Source: Gracilimonas sediminicola (GTDB taxonomy: Bacteria; Bacteroidota; Rhodothermia; Balneolales; Balneolaceae). From it: 64,000 bases of DNA. A program made the position numbers and the translations under genes. Under the pieces are notes generated by a model that searched no databases, was not told the origin of the DNA, and was given only the letters and a program-made list of their open reading frames with translations. Below, piece after piece: positions 34,725 to 43,921 of this stretch; position 1 is the stretch's first letter, and the number at the start of each line of letters is the position of its first letter. The DNA is taken from contig NZ_JANDBC010000001.1 of NCBI RefSeq assembly GCF_024320785.1, forward strand, positions 1,308,001-1,372,000. Direction: 5' to 3'.

Positions 34725-36725
34725 TTACTTTGTATCACTCCATTTTTTAAAGAACACACCTACTGTCCGGCCATTTCCGGCATCGAATCCGATTATTTCA
34801 CCGGCATCGTTTCTTACAAATTTAACCTCAGAAATCGGAAACCCTCCGCTAAATGAATCGGCACTTCCGGGTAAAAGCTTGATATCATCTTCCAGCTGAT
34901 AATTCTGTAACGACAAGGAGCTGTCGGCCAAGGCAATATCATATACCGTTTCTATTTCGTCGCTGAAGTAGCGGCCGGTATATTCTTCCATTTCTTCCAG
35001 TGAAAGCTCAAATTCGATTCTCTTCGCAATGTGATTTCCATTTTGATGCAGCGTGAGTGAATCAACCGTACCGTCTTCATTATGGTGAAAAGTCACCGAC
35101 GCGTTCACACCTACCAGGCTAAAGGTAGAGTCAGATGTAGCTGTAATATTTATTTCCGGCTGCCCGGTCGCCTGCGTGTAAATACGATCTTCGTCTCTTG
35201 AGAATGTGAGGATAAAGCCGGGCATCACCTCCAGCTCGTAACGTCCTGTCAGTGGCTCAAAATCGGCCGGGTTGTACACAAAGGTTTCTGTTTCTTCAGC
35301 TGGCATTTCTTCTTCGCTGCCTTCTTCGTCAGAAACCGGCTCCATAAAATCTTCAAAAAAGGTTTCCGAGATTTGGTTTGCAATACTTCCGTCAAAAGAG
35401 GCAAAATTACTTTGGGTTACCACTGCCGCCCTGATAGCCGGAACAACTCTCAACATAGATCGGTGGGCCATATCTGCTCCTCCGTGTTGTATAAAATCCA
35501 GCCCCCTGTGTTTACCGATCATCAAGCCCAATCCATAGTTTGTTGGGTTTCCATTTTTTAAAGTGTCTGACGTGGACATTTCTTTTATCATAGCCTTAGT
35601 TCCCACTTTTGGATCCAGAAGGTGATCTATCCATTTGGCCAGGTCGCCCATTGTAGTGTGAATGCCTCCGGCCCCCATAGCTCCGCCTAAATCTGTTACT
35701 TCTTCCACTCCTCCGTCTTTCGAATTTTGATATCCAAGAGATCGATTTGGAACTACCTGATTTTGATTGGCTCGTACCACGGTATGATTCATCCCAATCG
35801 GTTTAAACACATTTTGCAGCATCCACTGCGGAAAGGTCATATCTGTTACCCGCTCTATTACTTCCGTCATAAGTGCATAGCCGGTGTTGTTATAATTCCA
35901 TTCCGTCCCCGGCTCATTTTGGAGCTCCGGCTGTCGCTGAACGATTTCTATAATTTTCTCCTGACTTAGACTGGTGCTTGGATTTCTTCCCGTCATCGCA
36001 ACCAGATTCAAAAATTCGCGGTAACCGTTGGTGTGATTGATCAGATGCCTGAGCGTAACGGTGTGTTCAAACTCCGGCAGCTCCGGGATGTAATCACGTA
36101 CATCATCATCCAGATTAAGCTTGCCTTCCTGTTCCAGCAAAAGGGATCCAAATGCCAAAAACTGTTTTGATGTAGAACCAATATTATGACGGGTGTTTTC
36201 AGACATCGGGATATCATGCGTCAGGTTTGCCATACCATATGATTTTTGAAATACGACTTCCCCATCTATTATCACCATAGCCGCTGCACCCGGAACATCA
36301 TTCCCGGTATACGGCCTCATCATTTGATCTACCTTGCCATCAGGTTCTGTGGCTATCGGCTCCACAGTTGATACCAAAATGGAGTATTCTCCTTCTTCGT
36401 CTTCAAATGGTGCGATTTCGAAACGGTATTCCCCGGCTTTTTTTGTATTGAACTGAAAATTTTCTTTCCCTCTTGCAGGATTATCATAGGTTCCAATTTG
36501 CTCACCTTCCGGTCCATGCACTGTAATAACCACATCTACCGTTTTTTGATTGGCAAATCCATATACAAACTGATCAGTGTCAACAGTAAGGGTAAACACA
36601 TCTGTTTCACCAGTTTTCAGCGCACCTTCAATTTGTTCACCTATTTTTAGAGGGGTTGAATTTTGAGCAACCGTTAAAGATGCCGTTAACAGAAAAGCAC
36701 ATAGTAGCGTAGTCAGTTTTTTCAT
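34725..36725 (-). CDS. Serine hydrolase of the beta-lactamase/class C fold, secreted
   Basis: 666 aa. Signal peptide ends LTVAQ. Residues about 25-115 form a bacterial pre-peptidase C-terminal (PPC)-like beta domain (FTLTVDTDQFVYGFANQKTVDV... EYSILVST). Then the beta-lactamase-related domain: SxxK motif with Ser in GSTSKQFLAFGSLL, Tyr-x-Asn in YNNTGYALM, and HGG-type motif QHGGADMAHRS. The C-terminal about 150 residues are a beta-rich lipocalin-like domain with Glu/Thr-rich linker. Such proteins are D-aminopeptidases or esterases; true beta-lactamase activity is not implied. It diverges from serA. Confidence 0.92.
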   Translation of the reverse strand: MKKLTTLLCAFLLTASLTVAQNSTPLKIGEQIEGALKTGETDVFTLTVDTDQFVYGFANQKTVDVVITVHGPEGEQIGTYDNPARGKENFQFNTKKAGEYRFEIAPFEDEEGEYSILVSTVEPIATEPDGKVDQMMRPYTGNDVPGAAAMVIIDGEVVFQKSYGMANLTHDIPMSENTRHNIGSTSKQFLAFGSLLLEQEGKLNLDDDVRDYIPELPEFEHTVTLRHLINHTNGYREFLNLVAMTGRNPSTSLSQEKIIEIVQRQPELQNEPGTEWNYNNTGYALMTEVIERVTDMTFPQWMLQNVFKPIGMNHTVVRANQNQVVPNRSLGYQNSKDGGVEEVTDLGGAMGAGGIHTTMGDLAKWIDHLLDPKVGTKAMIKEMSTSDTLKNGNPTNYGLGLMIGKHRGLDFIQHGGADMAHRSMLRVVPAIRAAVVTQSNFASFDGSIANQISETFFEDFMEPVSDEEGSEEEMPAEETETFVYNPADFEPLTGRYELEVMPGFILTFSRDEDRIYTQATGQPEINITATSDSTFSLVGVNASVTFHHNEDGTVDSLTLHQNGNHIAKRIEFELSLEEMEEYTGRYFSDEIETVYDIALADSSLSLQNYQLEDDIKLLPGSADSFSGGFPISEVKFVRNDAGEIIGFDAGNGRTVGVFFKKWSDTK

Positions 36726-37033
36726 TTTTTTTAGTTGATTAGCGTTCCCGATACAAATTTCCGAATTATTCGCTCAAGTTAACAGAAAGTTAACCTTCTG
36801 CAATCGAATCCAAGCCTGGGCTTATTCGCTACATCCTGACCTTTGTTACAGTGAATGAAAGTATTCACTTCCCGATAATACTCATATAAACTGCTCTCCC
36901 TGCATAGTTTATTCAGACATGTATCCTTTCCCGGTTATTAATGCACCACTATCACTTTGTGTGAAAGACTAACCCTAAAAAAACTGCAAATCTTTTTTAC
37001 CTTCCGACATTCACTCACACTCAAAATAAATGT
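36726..37033. other. Divergent promoter gap (308 bp)
   Basis: AT-rich region between the serine hydrolase and serA start codons. I see one small palindrome, AGTGAAT-6 nt-ATTCACT at 36850-36869, which could be an operator, and no convincing promoter boxes, RNA motif or small gene. Confidence 0.4.
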
Positions 37034-38275
37034 ATGCCTGCTGACAACGACGATCTTTCTTATCCCAAAGAGAATATTAAAGTCCTGCTACTGGAAGGAA
37101 TTCACCCCACTGCGGAGGAAAATTTCAGAAAGCATAATTTCCTGAATGTTGAAACGCAGGATGAAGCCTTAAGTGAAGAGGAGCTGTTAGAAAAAATTGA
37201 GGATGTCCACCTGATTGGGATTCGCTCCAAAACCCAGATCACGGAGAAAGTCATCAGTAAAGCAAACAAGCTGAAAGGCATCGGCTGCTTTTGCATCGGC
37301 ACCAATCAGGTAGATCTGCAAGCCGCGATGATGGCCGGGATTACCGTTTTCAATTCTCCGTATTCTAACACCCGCTCGGTAGCTGAGTTGGTTATTGCCG
37401 AATCCATTATGCTGAAACGCCGGATTCCCCTTCGCGACAAAAAAGCCCATGAAGGGACCTGGCTGAAGGATGCGAAAGACAGTTACGAGGTCCGCGGTAA
37501 AAACATTGGCATTATCGGGTATGGACATATTGGGTCGCAGGTTTCGGTTCTGGCCGAGAATATGGGCTTCAATGTGCTCTTTTATGATGTTGAGCCGAAG
37601 CTCCCCATGGGTAACGCCACCCGGGTGGAATCACTGGAAGCACTGCTTAACAAATCGGACATCGTAACGCTACACGTGCCGGCCACACCGGGCACCAACA
37701 AGATGATGGACGCCGAACGATTTACTCAAATGAAGAAAGGCAGCGTGTTGCTTAACCTGTCGCGGGGTTCAGTGGTTGATATTCAGGCACTGAAGGAGGC
37801 CATTGAATCCGGCCATATTTCCGGAGCCGGGATTGATGTATATCCTGAGGAGCCGGAGTCGTCGGGAGAGAATTTTACAACCGACCTGCAGAATTTACCT
37901 AATGTGATTTTAACGCCGCATATTGGCGGCTCCACCATAGAGGCGCAGTATAATATCGGGGAGGATGTATCTACTAAGCTCATCAACCTTATTGATAACG
38001 GAACTACAGTTGGTTCTCATTCGGTACCACCGCTGAACCTGCCCGTTCAAAAAAATGCGCATCGTATACTTCATATCCACGAAAACAAGCCGGGCGTTCT
38101 TTCCGAAATCAACAAATGCCTGTCCGATTCCGATATTAACATTCTGGGGCAGTACCTGAAAACCAACGAGCACATTGGCTATGTAGTACTGGATGTGGAC
38201 AAGGAATATGACGAGCAGGTGATTGAAGAAATCCGCAATGTGAAACACACCATTAAAACACGGATTTTGTATTAG
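37034..38275 (+). CDS. serA: D-3-phosphoglycerate dehydrogenase
   Basis: 413 aa; first committed step of serine synthesis. Substrate domain IGIRSKTQITEKVI, NAD-binding GYGHIGSQVSVLAENMGFNV, catalytic Arg in LLNLSRGSVVDIQAL, Glu in GAGIDVYPEEPES, and His in NVILTPHIGGSTIEAQ. The C-terminal ACT domain (about 340-413, HIHENKPGVLSEINKCLSDSDINI) fits feedback control by serine, as in the 410-aa E. coli type. It diverges from the serine hydrolase gene. The rest of the serine pathway is not in the window. Confidence 0.97.
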   Translation: MPADNDDLSYPKENIKVLLLEGIHPTAEENFRKHNFLNVETQDEALSEEELLEKIEDVHLIGIRSKTQITEKVISKANKLKGIGCFCIGTNQVDLQAAMMAGITVFNSPYSNTRSVAELVIAESIMLKRRIPLRDKKAHEGTWLKDAKDSYEVRGKNIGIIGYGHIGSQVSVLAENMGFNVLFYDVEPKLPMGNATRVESLEALLNKSDIVTLHVPATPGTNKMMDAERFTQMKKGSVLLNLSRGSVVDIQALKEAIESGHISGAGIDVYPEEPESSGENFTTDLQNLPNVILTPHIGGSTIEAQYNIGEDVSTKLINLIDNGTTVGSHSVPPLNLPVQKNAHRILHIHENKPGVLSEINKCLSDSDINILGQYLKTNEHIGYVVLDVDKEYDEQVIEEIRNVKHTIKTRILY

Positions 38276-38429
38276 CATAAGAACACCGGGGAAGGAATCT
38301 GGAACTAATTATTAAGTTAGCTATAATGTTGTTGATTTGAATATTGAGGGTGTTATTTTACAAGAGCGTTTTCTGAAAAATTTTACTTTTCGAATGCATC
38401 ATACATTTTGTTCAATTCGGATCATCTAA

Positions 38430-38933
38430 ATGAATCCTTTTTTCAAAATTAAGCACACAATTACTCTTACCCTTACTCTTTTAAGCTTAAACTTATCTGC
38501 ACAGGACTTTCAGGAAAAACCCATCGATTCTTTTAGAATGCTTGACGAGTTTGATTCGGTAAAAGCATTCGAAGATTACATAGAGGATTATGTACAGGAA
38601 TGTCTGGATAATAGCTTGGGGGGATCAAATAGCGTGAGATGTTTCATTAGTAGTCAACTTTGGGATAAAGAACTAAATAAGTATTACCAGCTTCTTCGTG
38701 GTGAACTTTCTGAAGAAAATAAAGTTGTTCTAAAAGATGCGCAGCTTTCCTGGATAGATACCAAAGACAAAACGATTCGAATGAATAGCAATATCCTGAA
38801 TTTAAAATATAATGAGCCAGGAACTATGTTCATTGCCATTAGAGCTAGTGAGGCTTCACAAAGTATCTCACCAATTGTTAAGCAACGAGCACTTTTACTT
38901 CGTAGCTGGTATCATAGTTTGTTGGAAGAATAG
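38430..38933 (+). CDS. LprI-family (DUF1311) secreted protein
   Basis: 167 aa. Signal peptide MNPFFKIKHT...NLSAQ. The domain has two paired cysteines and the family pattern: CLDNSLGGSNSVRCFISSQLWDKELNKYYQLLRGEL followed by LKDAQLSWIDTKD. Members of this family include an inhibitor of lysozyme (LprI of Mycobacterium); most are uncharacterised. Periplasmic. A single gene in an AT-rich stretch; AT-rich codon use differs from serA upstream. Confidence 0.85.
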   Translation: MNPFFKIKHTITLTLTLLSLNLSAQDFQEKPIDSFRMLDEFDSVKAFEDYIEDYVQECLDNSLGGSNSVRCFISSQLWDKELNKYYQLLRGELSEENKVVLKDAQLSWIDTKDKTIRMNSNILNLKYNEPGTMFIAIRASEASQSISPIVKQRALLLRSWYHSLLEE

Positions 38934-39025
38934 CATGAACGGTTCTAACCTAATTCGGGAATACCTCCTACAGAAATCCTCTACGAACCAAACCTCCCGG
39001 CCTGATCCAATGATTGGCTATGAAG

Positions 39026-39262
39026 TCAAAGCCTATCTTTTTCTTCCGGTTCCTTATCCGGTACTTTTGAAAGCACCCGGTTAAATTTCTTCCTGGAACC
39101 TAACTCGCCTTTTTCTTTCAGGTATTCCACCGTCATTAAAGCCGATAGTTTCTCGGAAACGGCTGAATTTATGAGCTGATTCATAGACACGCCTTCTTTT
39201 TCAGCCAGCTCTCGTATCTTCTCATGCATTGAGTCAGGCAGTCGAATGCTTAAAGTGCTCAT
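39026..39262 (-). CDS. Ribbon-helix-helix antitoxin
   Basis: 78 aa. RHH/CopG N-terminus STLSIRLPDSMHEKIRELAEKEGVSMNQLINSAVSEKLSAL, then a flexible charged tail (KKFNRVLSKVPDKEPEEKDRL) that would bind the toxin. It overlaps the PIN toxin gene by 4 bases (ATGA) and is downstream of it, so this is a toxin-first pair. RHH antitoxins usually repress their own operon by binding palindromes; one is present at 39677-39702, beside the toxin start. Confidence 0.9.
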   Translation of the reverse strand: MSTLSIRLPDSMHEKIRELAEKEGVSMNQLINSAVSEKLSALMTVEYLKEKGELGSRKKFNRVLSKVPDKEPEEKDRL

Positions 39263-39675
39263 AGTTCTCCAATTTTAATTAAAAATTCCTTTGGCGTGAG
39301 TGCCTTTAACCCAAAGTGGTCAATTCCTCTGAAGTCACCAAGGTTGTACGTAATTATATATTCACAGTCAGCTTCAACGGCCAATTCCAATATCATATCA
39401 TCTTTAGGGTCTTTCAAAAAAGGACGCCAAAGAAAAAAGATATCCCGCTTATCGGCTACCTTACACAGGTAGTTCAAAAAGTCATCAATATCCTGATCAA
39501 TTAAATGGCCGAACCTTTTTCTTTTACTGACCGACTCGTATTCCAGTAAAAGTGGAACAGAAAGACTAATATTAAACTTCCCTGTTCCAATTAAACTAAC
39601 CAGCCTGAATGAGGCTCCCTGATTAGATCTCAGAGCCGAAATAATCACATTGGTATCTATAACTACGCTCAACAT
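39259..39675 (-). CDS. PIN-domain putative toxin (COG1569)
   Basis: 138 aa. PIN nuclease fold: VVIDTNVIISALRSNQG (first Asp), LLEYESVSKRKR, KDPKDDMILELAVEADCEYIITYNLGDF with further acidic residues for Mg/Mn. PIN toxins cut RNA. The gene overlaps that of the RHH antitoxin. The last residues extend past the usual PIN end (KALTPKEFLIKIGEL), typical of this subgroup. Confidence 0.9.
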   Translation of the reverse strand: MLSVVIDTNVIISALRSNQGASFRLVSLIGTGKFNISLSVPLLLEYESVSKRKRFGHLIDQDIDDFLNYLCKVADKRDIFFLWRPFLKDPKDDMILELAVEADCEYIITYNLGDFRGIDHFGLKALTPKEFLIKIGEL

Positions 39676-39676
39676 A

Positions 39677-39702
39677 TAATGGTATTATATGTAATACCAT
39701 TA
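39677..39702. promoter_or_regulatory. Operator palindrome of the toxin-antitoxin operon
   Basis: TAATGGTATT, six bases, AATACCATTA: a perfect 10-bp palindrome one base upstream of the PIN start codon (39673-39675). On the minus strand it contains TATAAT, a possible -10 box. Well placed for autoregulation by the RHH antitoxin. Confidence 0.65.
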
Positions 39703-39817
39703 AAATATCAAAACGCACCCGATCTGTATCCCACCTCTAAACGAACCAGTGTTTCAAAATGGCGTTTCCATCCGGGTGGTTGGAAACGGGTAAGAGTGGT
39801 GACGACTATTTCACTAT

Positions 39818-40597
39818 TTAAACTTCTCTTGCAGCACTCACCAGCTGCTTAAAGATATTACGCTGGCGGGCAATCTGGATCAGGTATTCCGGGTGCCACT
39901 GCACACCAATCATAAACGGATATTCGGTGTGTTCTATGGCTTGAGTGATTCCGGTATTCAGTTCTTCGCAGGCGATCTCAATTCCTTCTCCGGATTCATC
40001 AATGGCTTGATTATGCAGGGCGTTTACATTGCAGATATCGGTCTGCAGCAGTTCGCACAGCTTGGTATGATCTTTAATGGTAATGCGTTTTTTCGGGAAG
40101 ATGGACGACACCTGCGCTTTCTCCGCATAGAACCCGCGGATGTCCTGATGCAGCGTGCCTTTAAAATGTACGTTCATCAGCTGCATGCCCCGACAGATGC
40201 CCAGCACGGGAAGTCCCCGCTCAATGGCCTGCTCCAGCAGCTTAAATTCAAGGGCATCCCGTTCTAAATCGATCGGTGATCGTTTGGTGTGCTGAAAATA
40301 CCGGGCCAGCCAGTATATCGGGAAAAAGAGAATCGACAGGATCCATTCGAATACCGTGCGCTTATCACGGGCCAGCTTTGCTTTTACGATTCGTTGCTGC
40401 CCATATTTCATGGGTTCCACATCCGCACCTCCACCCAGAATCAATCCGTCTATCTGATCGATGCTTCTCGGGGTATCCGGGTTGATACGTAGCGGTTTCC
40501 CACCCTGCAAAATTACTGATAAGGCCGTGAATATCCAGGCACCGGTTCCACCCTCGGTTGGACCTGTAATACCAATCACCGGTTCTCTATCGTACAT
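39818..40597 (-). CDS. Class I glutamine amidotransferase, C26/gamma-glutamyl-GABA hydrolase-like
   Basis: 259 aa. Nucleophile Cys135 in PVLGICRGMQLMNVHFKGTLHQDI, and the His-Glu pair in GVQWHPEYL near the C-terminus: a complete GATase-I triad of the PuuD/C26 group, enzymes that cut gamma-glutamyl bonds. Between GGADVEPMKYG and the conserved DALEFKLLEQAIE sits an insertion (about residues 68-112) with a 19-residue hydrophobic stretch (FEWILSILFFPIYWLARYF) flanked by Arg/Lys, which suggests membrane contact. It overlaps the amidoligase gene upstream by 11 bases, so the pair acts together. Confidence 0.88.
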   Translation of the reverse strand: MYDREPVIGITGPTEGGTGAWIFTALSVILQGGKPLRINPDTPRSIDQIDGLILGGGADVEPMKYGQQRIVKAKLARDKRTVFEWILSILFFPIYWLARYFQHTKRSPIDLERDALEFKLLEQAIERGLPVLGICRGMQLMNVHFKGTLHQDIRGFYAEKAQVSSIFPKKRITIKDHTKLCELLQTDICNVNALHNQAIDESGEGIEIACEELNTGITQAIEHTEYPFMIGVQWHPEYLIQIARQRNIFKQLVSAAREV

Positions 40598-41585
40598 TTT
40601 GCACCCAGCGGTCCATCAGCTTTATCCATTTCCTTTTTACACTAAATAAGGTCTTCTCATCCATTTGCAGAAATCTTCTTGCGTATTGATTTAGCGTTTG
40701 TTCATCATCTGCTAAACGTTCAACCAGCCACCAACGGTTCCATTCCTCCCCCAGCGACCAGCTTTCATCCTGAATGGAGCAGTTCGGAAGCCGATAATGA
40801 AAGGCGGGGCGGGCGGAAGTCAGTTTCTCATCCAAAAGTTCTTCGGTGAGTTCTTCTTCCAAAAACCGGAACACCGGGAGCATATCCAGCGGGCGGTTTC
40901 GTGAGTTATCGAACTCAAAGTAATCCCGGATCAGTGTTTCCAAATCCGGCCGGTAGCCCTCCTGCAAAATATGGCGGATATACTTCATCTCGTACCCGTT
41001 GATGTAAGGCGTCAGCTTCCGGCTGATATCAATATCCGCATCCTGACGAATCCAGGCGTCCAGCATCACATAGGCTTTCAGGTGACGCAACAAACTTTCC
41101 GCCGTCAACTCAGGCACCTCCGGGTTTAGATGCAGGCCAAAGGCATAGAAAAATGAACTCCCCGTTCCCTTTGCTTTCCACTCCCGGAGTTTATCTACCA
41201 ATTTATTAAGTGCATCCAGTTGAGAAAAAGGAATAGGCGGAGTGATGATTTCGAAGGGAACAACTGTTGATGCCATCTCCCGCAGCGTATCCTCCAGCTT
41301 GTCCTTGTTCTGAAGCTTTTCCACATCCAGCCCAACCGATTTCAACACCCCTTCATATTTTTTGTTGAGAAAGAGGCTGGCATCCAGCTCCAGGGAGAAG
41401 GTTCCGAAATCAGAGTCCTTCACTTTAAATTCGTATCCGCTAACCTGCTCTGTTTCTCCGCCATAAAGATCCACAACCATCTTAGCTGCATCGGCCATTT
41501 CCACGCCAGTGAATTCAAATTCGAATCCGACAGAGCGCTCCTCGCCTTTTTGGTTTTTCGGGACCGGTGGTGTTTTAAACTTCAA
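40587..41585 (-). CDS. Putative amidoligase (Amidoligase_2, glutamine-synthetase-like fold)
   Basis: 332 aa. N-terminal SVGFEFEFTGVEMADAA carries the Glu-x-Glu metal/ATP pattern of COOH-NH2 ligases (Glu22, Glu24); ELDASLFLNKKYEGV and the FGLHLNPEVPELTAESLLRHLKAY stretch also fit the family. It should join a carboxylate and an amine at the cost of ATP; the substrate is unknown. The downstream GATase overlaps by 11 bases, and amidoligases paired with a peptide-bond or gamma-glutamyl hydrolase are a recognised arrangement. No signal peptide. The last residues (KLMDRWVQNVR) encode the overlap. Confidence 0.85.
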   Translation of the reverse strand: MKFKTPPVPKNQKGEERSVGFEFEFTGVEMADAAKMVVDLYGGETEQVSGYEFKVKDSDFGTFSLELDASLFLNKKYEGVLKSVGLDVEKLQNKDKLEDTLREMASTVVPFEIITPPIPFSQLDALNKLVDKLREWKAKGTGSSFFYAFGLHLNPEVPELTAESLLRHLKAYVMLDAWIRQDADIDISRKLTPYINGYEMKYIRHILQEGYRPDLETLIRDYFEFDNSRNRPLDMLPVFRFLEEELTEELLDEKLTSARPAFHYRLPNCSIQDESWSLGEEWNRWWLVERLADDEQTLNQYARRFLQMDEKTLFSVKRKWIKLMDRWVQNVR

Positions 41586-41925
41586 CTATTACCTCTTTTG
41601 ATTTGTGAATTAGCTTAAACAGATGTCAGGTCAGTTTCAATCCTGAATTTTTAGCCACAAAAACACTAAATCTCAAAACGTTGGTTTAGTGTTTGGGCTC
41701 ATGCAATCACTTTTAGATTTCTTATTCCATTCATCATTAGCAACCTTTCAGCGTCCGCAGGTCCTGGAAGCGTTGCGGGAATATGCTCCTTTTTGTTATA
41801 CAGTGAACGCTCCAAGATCTTGAGCACGACTCAAGGTTCACAGGCTCAAACTCATAAATGGGTTCCCGCTATAAAATCCTTATTTTATTGCTTCATCAAT
41901 TGAGCTCTAACTTTTTATAGCGTAC
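41586..41925. other. Divergent gap (340 bp) with two hairpins
   Basis: Between the amidoligase and ABC-F start codons. Holds a hairpin at 41653-41699 (AAACACTAAA with TTTAGTGTTT, outer AGCC/GGCT), and a nested one at 41803-41841 (GTGAAC/GTTCAC outer, CTTGAG/CTCAAG inner). A weak CCGCA/TGCGG pair lies near 41756. No gene or known RNA motif seen; no TAnnTTTG box found. Confidence 0.5.
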
Positions 41926-43824
41926 ATGACCTACCTTTCCACCGAAAATCTTTCCAAAAACTTTGGGATTAAGCCTCTTTTTGAGGATCTGACCTTTGGC
42001 ATGTCCAAAGGAGATAAGACAGCCCTCATTGCTCCCAATGGTACGGGGAAGTCCACTTTGTTGAAAATTCTTGCAGGAGAAATGGAGCCTGATTCCGGAA
42101 AAGTGATGACACAAAAAGGCATTCAGGTTGGATTTCTTGCACAGGAGCCGGACATGGACGACAGCATGACCATCAGTGAGTTCATCGCTCATGGAAATTC
42201 TGAGAAAATCCGGGTGGTACAGCGTTATGAGAAAGCCGTTCGGGAGCAGGCTGAGGATTTCAACCCTCAAACCCAGCAGGCTTTTGAGAAGGCTTCTGCC
42301 GCCATGGATGCCGCCGAAGCCTGGGATGTAGAGCAGCAGATGGAACAGATACTGGGCGTGCTCAATATCTATGACCTGGATCAGTCCATTGCTTCACTTT
42401 CAGGCGGGGAGCGAAAACGGGTGGCTCTCGCCTTTGTGCTTCTGGATGAACCGGACCTGCTGATTCTGGATGAGCCGACTAATCACCTGGATGTGGAAAT
42501 GATAGAGTGGCTGGAATCATATCTCGCCAAAAGTACCATGACCTTGCTGATGGTAACGCATGATCGCTATTTCCTGGACCGGGTTTGTAATCATATCCTG
42601 GAGCTGGATTATGGCAAACTCTATCACCATAAAGGAAATTACGAATATTACCTGGAGAAGAAAGCCGAGCGGGAAGAGATTGAGGCTACCGAAATTGCCA
42701 AAGCCGGCAAGCTGATGAAGAAAGAGCTGGAGTGGATGCGGCGCGGACCCAAAGCCCGCACCACCAAATCCAAGTCCCGGATCAAGGATTTTTACAAGAC
42801 TCAAGAAAAGGCGCAATCAGGCCGGGAAGAAACCGAACTGCAGCTGGATGTGAATATGAGTCGGATGGGCGGAAAAGTGCTCGAGCTCAAGAACATATCC
42901 AAAGCCTATGATGACACCGTTATCCTGGACGATTTCAGTTACCAGTTTTTGCAGGGCGAGCGCATAGGTGTTTTGGGGAAAAATGGGGTCGGCAAAAGCA
43001 CCTTTCTGAAAATACTGCTGGGAGAAGAACCCGCTGATTCCGGCGAGATTGAAACCGGCGAGACCATTGTATTTGGTCACTATCAGCAGAAGGGAATAAA
43101 AATTGATGAGTCGAAGCGGGTGATTGAAGTCATTAAGGAAGTAGCGGAGGTGATCGAGCTCGCCAATGGAGACAGAATAACGGCGTCGCAGTTTCTGGAA
43201 CATTTTATGTTTCCTTCCAAAATGCAGTACACACCTGTTGAAAAGCTGAGTGGCGGTGAAAAGCGCCGGCTGGGCTTGATGATGGTGCTTATCAAAAACC
43301 CTAATTTTCTGATCCTTGATGAGCCTACCAACGACCTGGATCTGCTCACCTTAAACAAACTGGAAGATTTCCTTCAAAACTTTGGCGGCTGCCTGATCAT
43401 CGTTTCTCACGATCGCTTTTTTATGGACAAGCTGGTGGATCACTATTTTGTGTTTGAAGGACAAGGGGTGATTGATGATTTCCACGGAACCTATGAGGAA
43501 TACCGTGAGCAGATGCTGAACCGTATGGCTGCGGCTTCATCCCCGAAAAAAGAGAAACCAGCTCCAGAAACAAAACCTGAGCAAAAGCAAAAGAGCTCAT
43601 CGGATCAACCCAAAAAACTAAGTTATAACGAGCGAAGGGAATTCAACAAGCTGGAGAAGGAAATCGCCAAAATGGAAAAAGAGAAATCCCGCCTTGAAGA
43701 AAAAATGAGTGGCGGCGATTTGGGTTATGAGGAGCTGAATGAGCTGTCGAAGGAATTTGAAGAGCTGAAGGAATCATTGGAAGAGAAAGAACTGTACTGG
43801 CTGGAGCTGGCAGAGAGGGCGTAG
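41926..43824 (+). CDS. ABC-F family ATPase
   Basis: 632 aa, soluble, two ABC domains and no membrane part. First: Walker A IAPNGTGKSTLLK, signature LSGGERKRVALA, Walker B LLILDEPTNHLD. Linker helices with coiled coil (EEIEATEIAKAGKLMKKELEWMRRGPKARTTKSKSRIKDF) as in Uup/YheS types. Second: GKNGVGKSTFLK, LSGGEKRRLG, LILDEPTNDLD. The C-terminal about 90 residues are a charged coiled coil (Uup-like CTD). ABC-F proteins act on the ribosome in translation and antibiotic resistance. Walker A of the first domain has Ala for Gly in GPNG (APNG). Confidence 0.95.
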   Translation: MTYLSTENLSKNFGIKPLFEDLTFGMSKGDKTALIAPNGTGKSTLLKILAGEMEPDSGKVMTQKGIQVGFLAQEPDMDDSMTISEFIAHGNSEKIRVVQRYEKAVREQAEDFNPQTQQAFEKASAAMDAAEAWDVEQQMEQILGVLNIYDLDQSIASLSGGERKRVALAFVLLDEPDLLILDEPTNHLDVEMIEWLESYLAKSTMTLLMVTHDRYFLDRVCNHILELDYGKLYHHKGNYEYYLEKKAEREEIEATEIAKAGKLMKKELEWMRRGPKARTTKSKSRIKDFYKTQEKAQSGREETELQLDVNMSRMGGKVLELKNISKAYDDTVILDDFSYQFLQGERIGVLGKNGVGKSTFLKILLGEEPADSGEIETGETIVFGHYQQKGIKIDESKRVIEVIKEVAEVIELANGDRITASQFLEHFMFPSKMQYTPVEKLSGGEKRRLGLMMVLIKNPNFLILDEPTNDLDLLTLNKLEDFLQNFGGCLIIVSHDRFFMDKLVDHYFVFEGQGVIDDFHGTYEEYREQMLNRMAAASSPKKEKPAPETKPEQKQKSSSDQPKKLSYNERREFNKLEKEIAKMEKEKSRLEEKMSGGDLGYEELNELSKEFEELKESLEEKELYWLELAERA

Positions 43825-43921
43825 ATTTAAGCCTACAGCGGGTTCATGAAACATCTTTTCCAGAAGGGACTAAATCTGTAAACAGCATCGTTAGTTTTTT
43901 ACACTTTAAAATTGGCCATTT

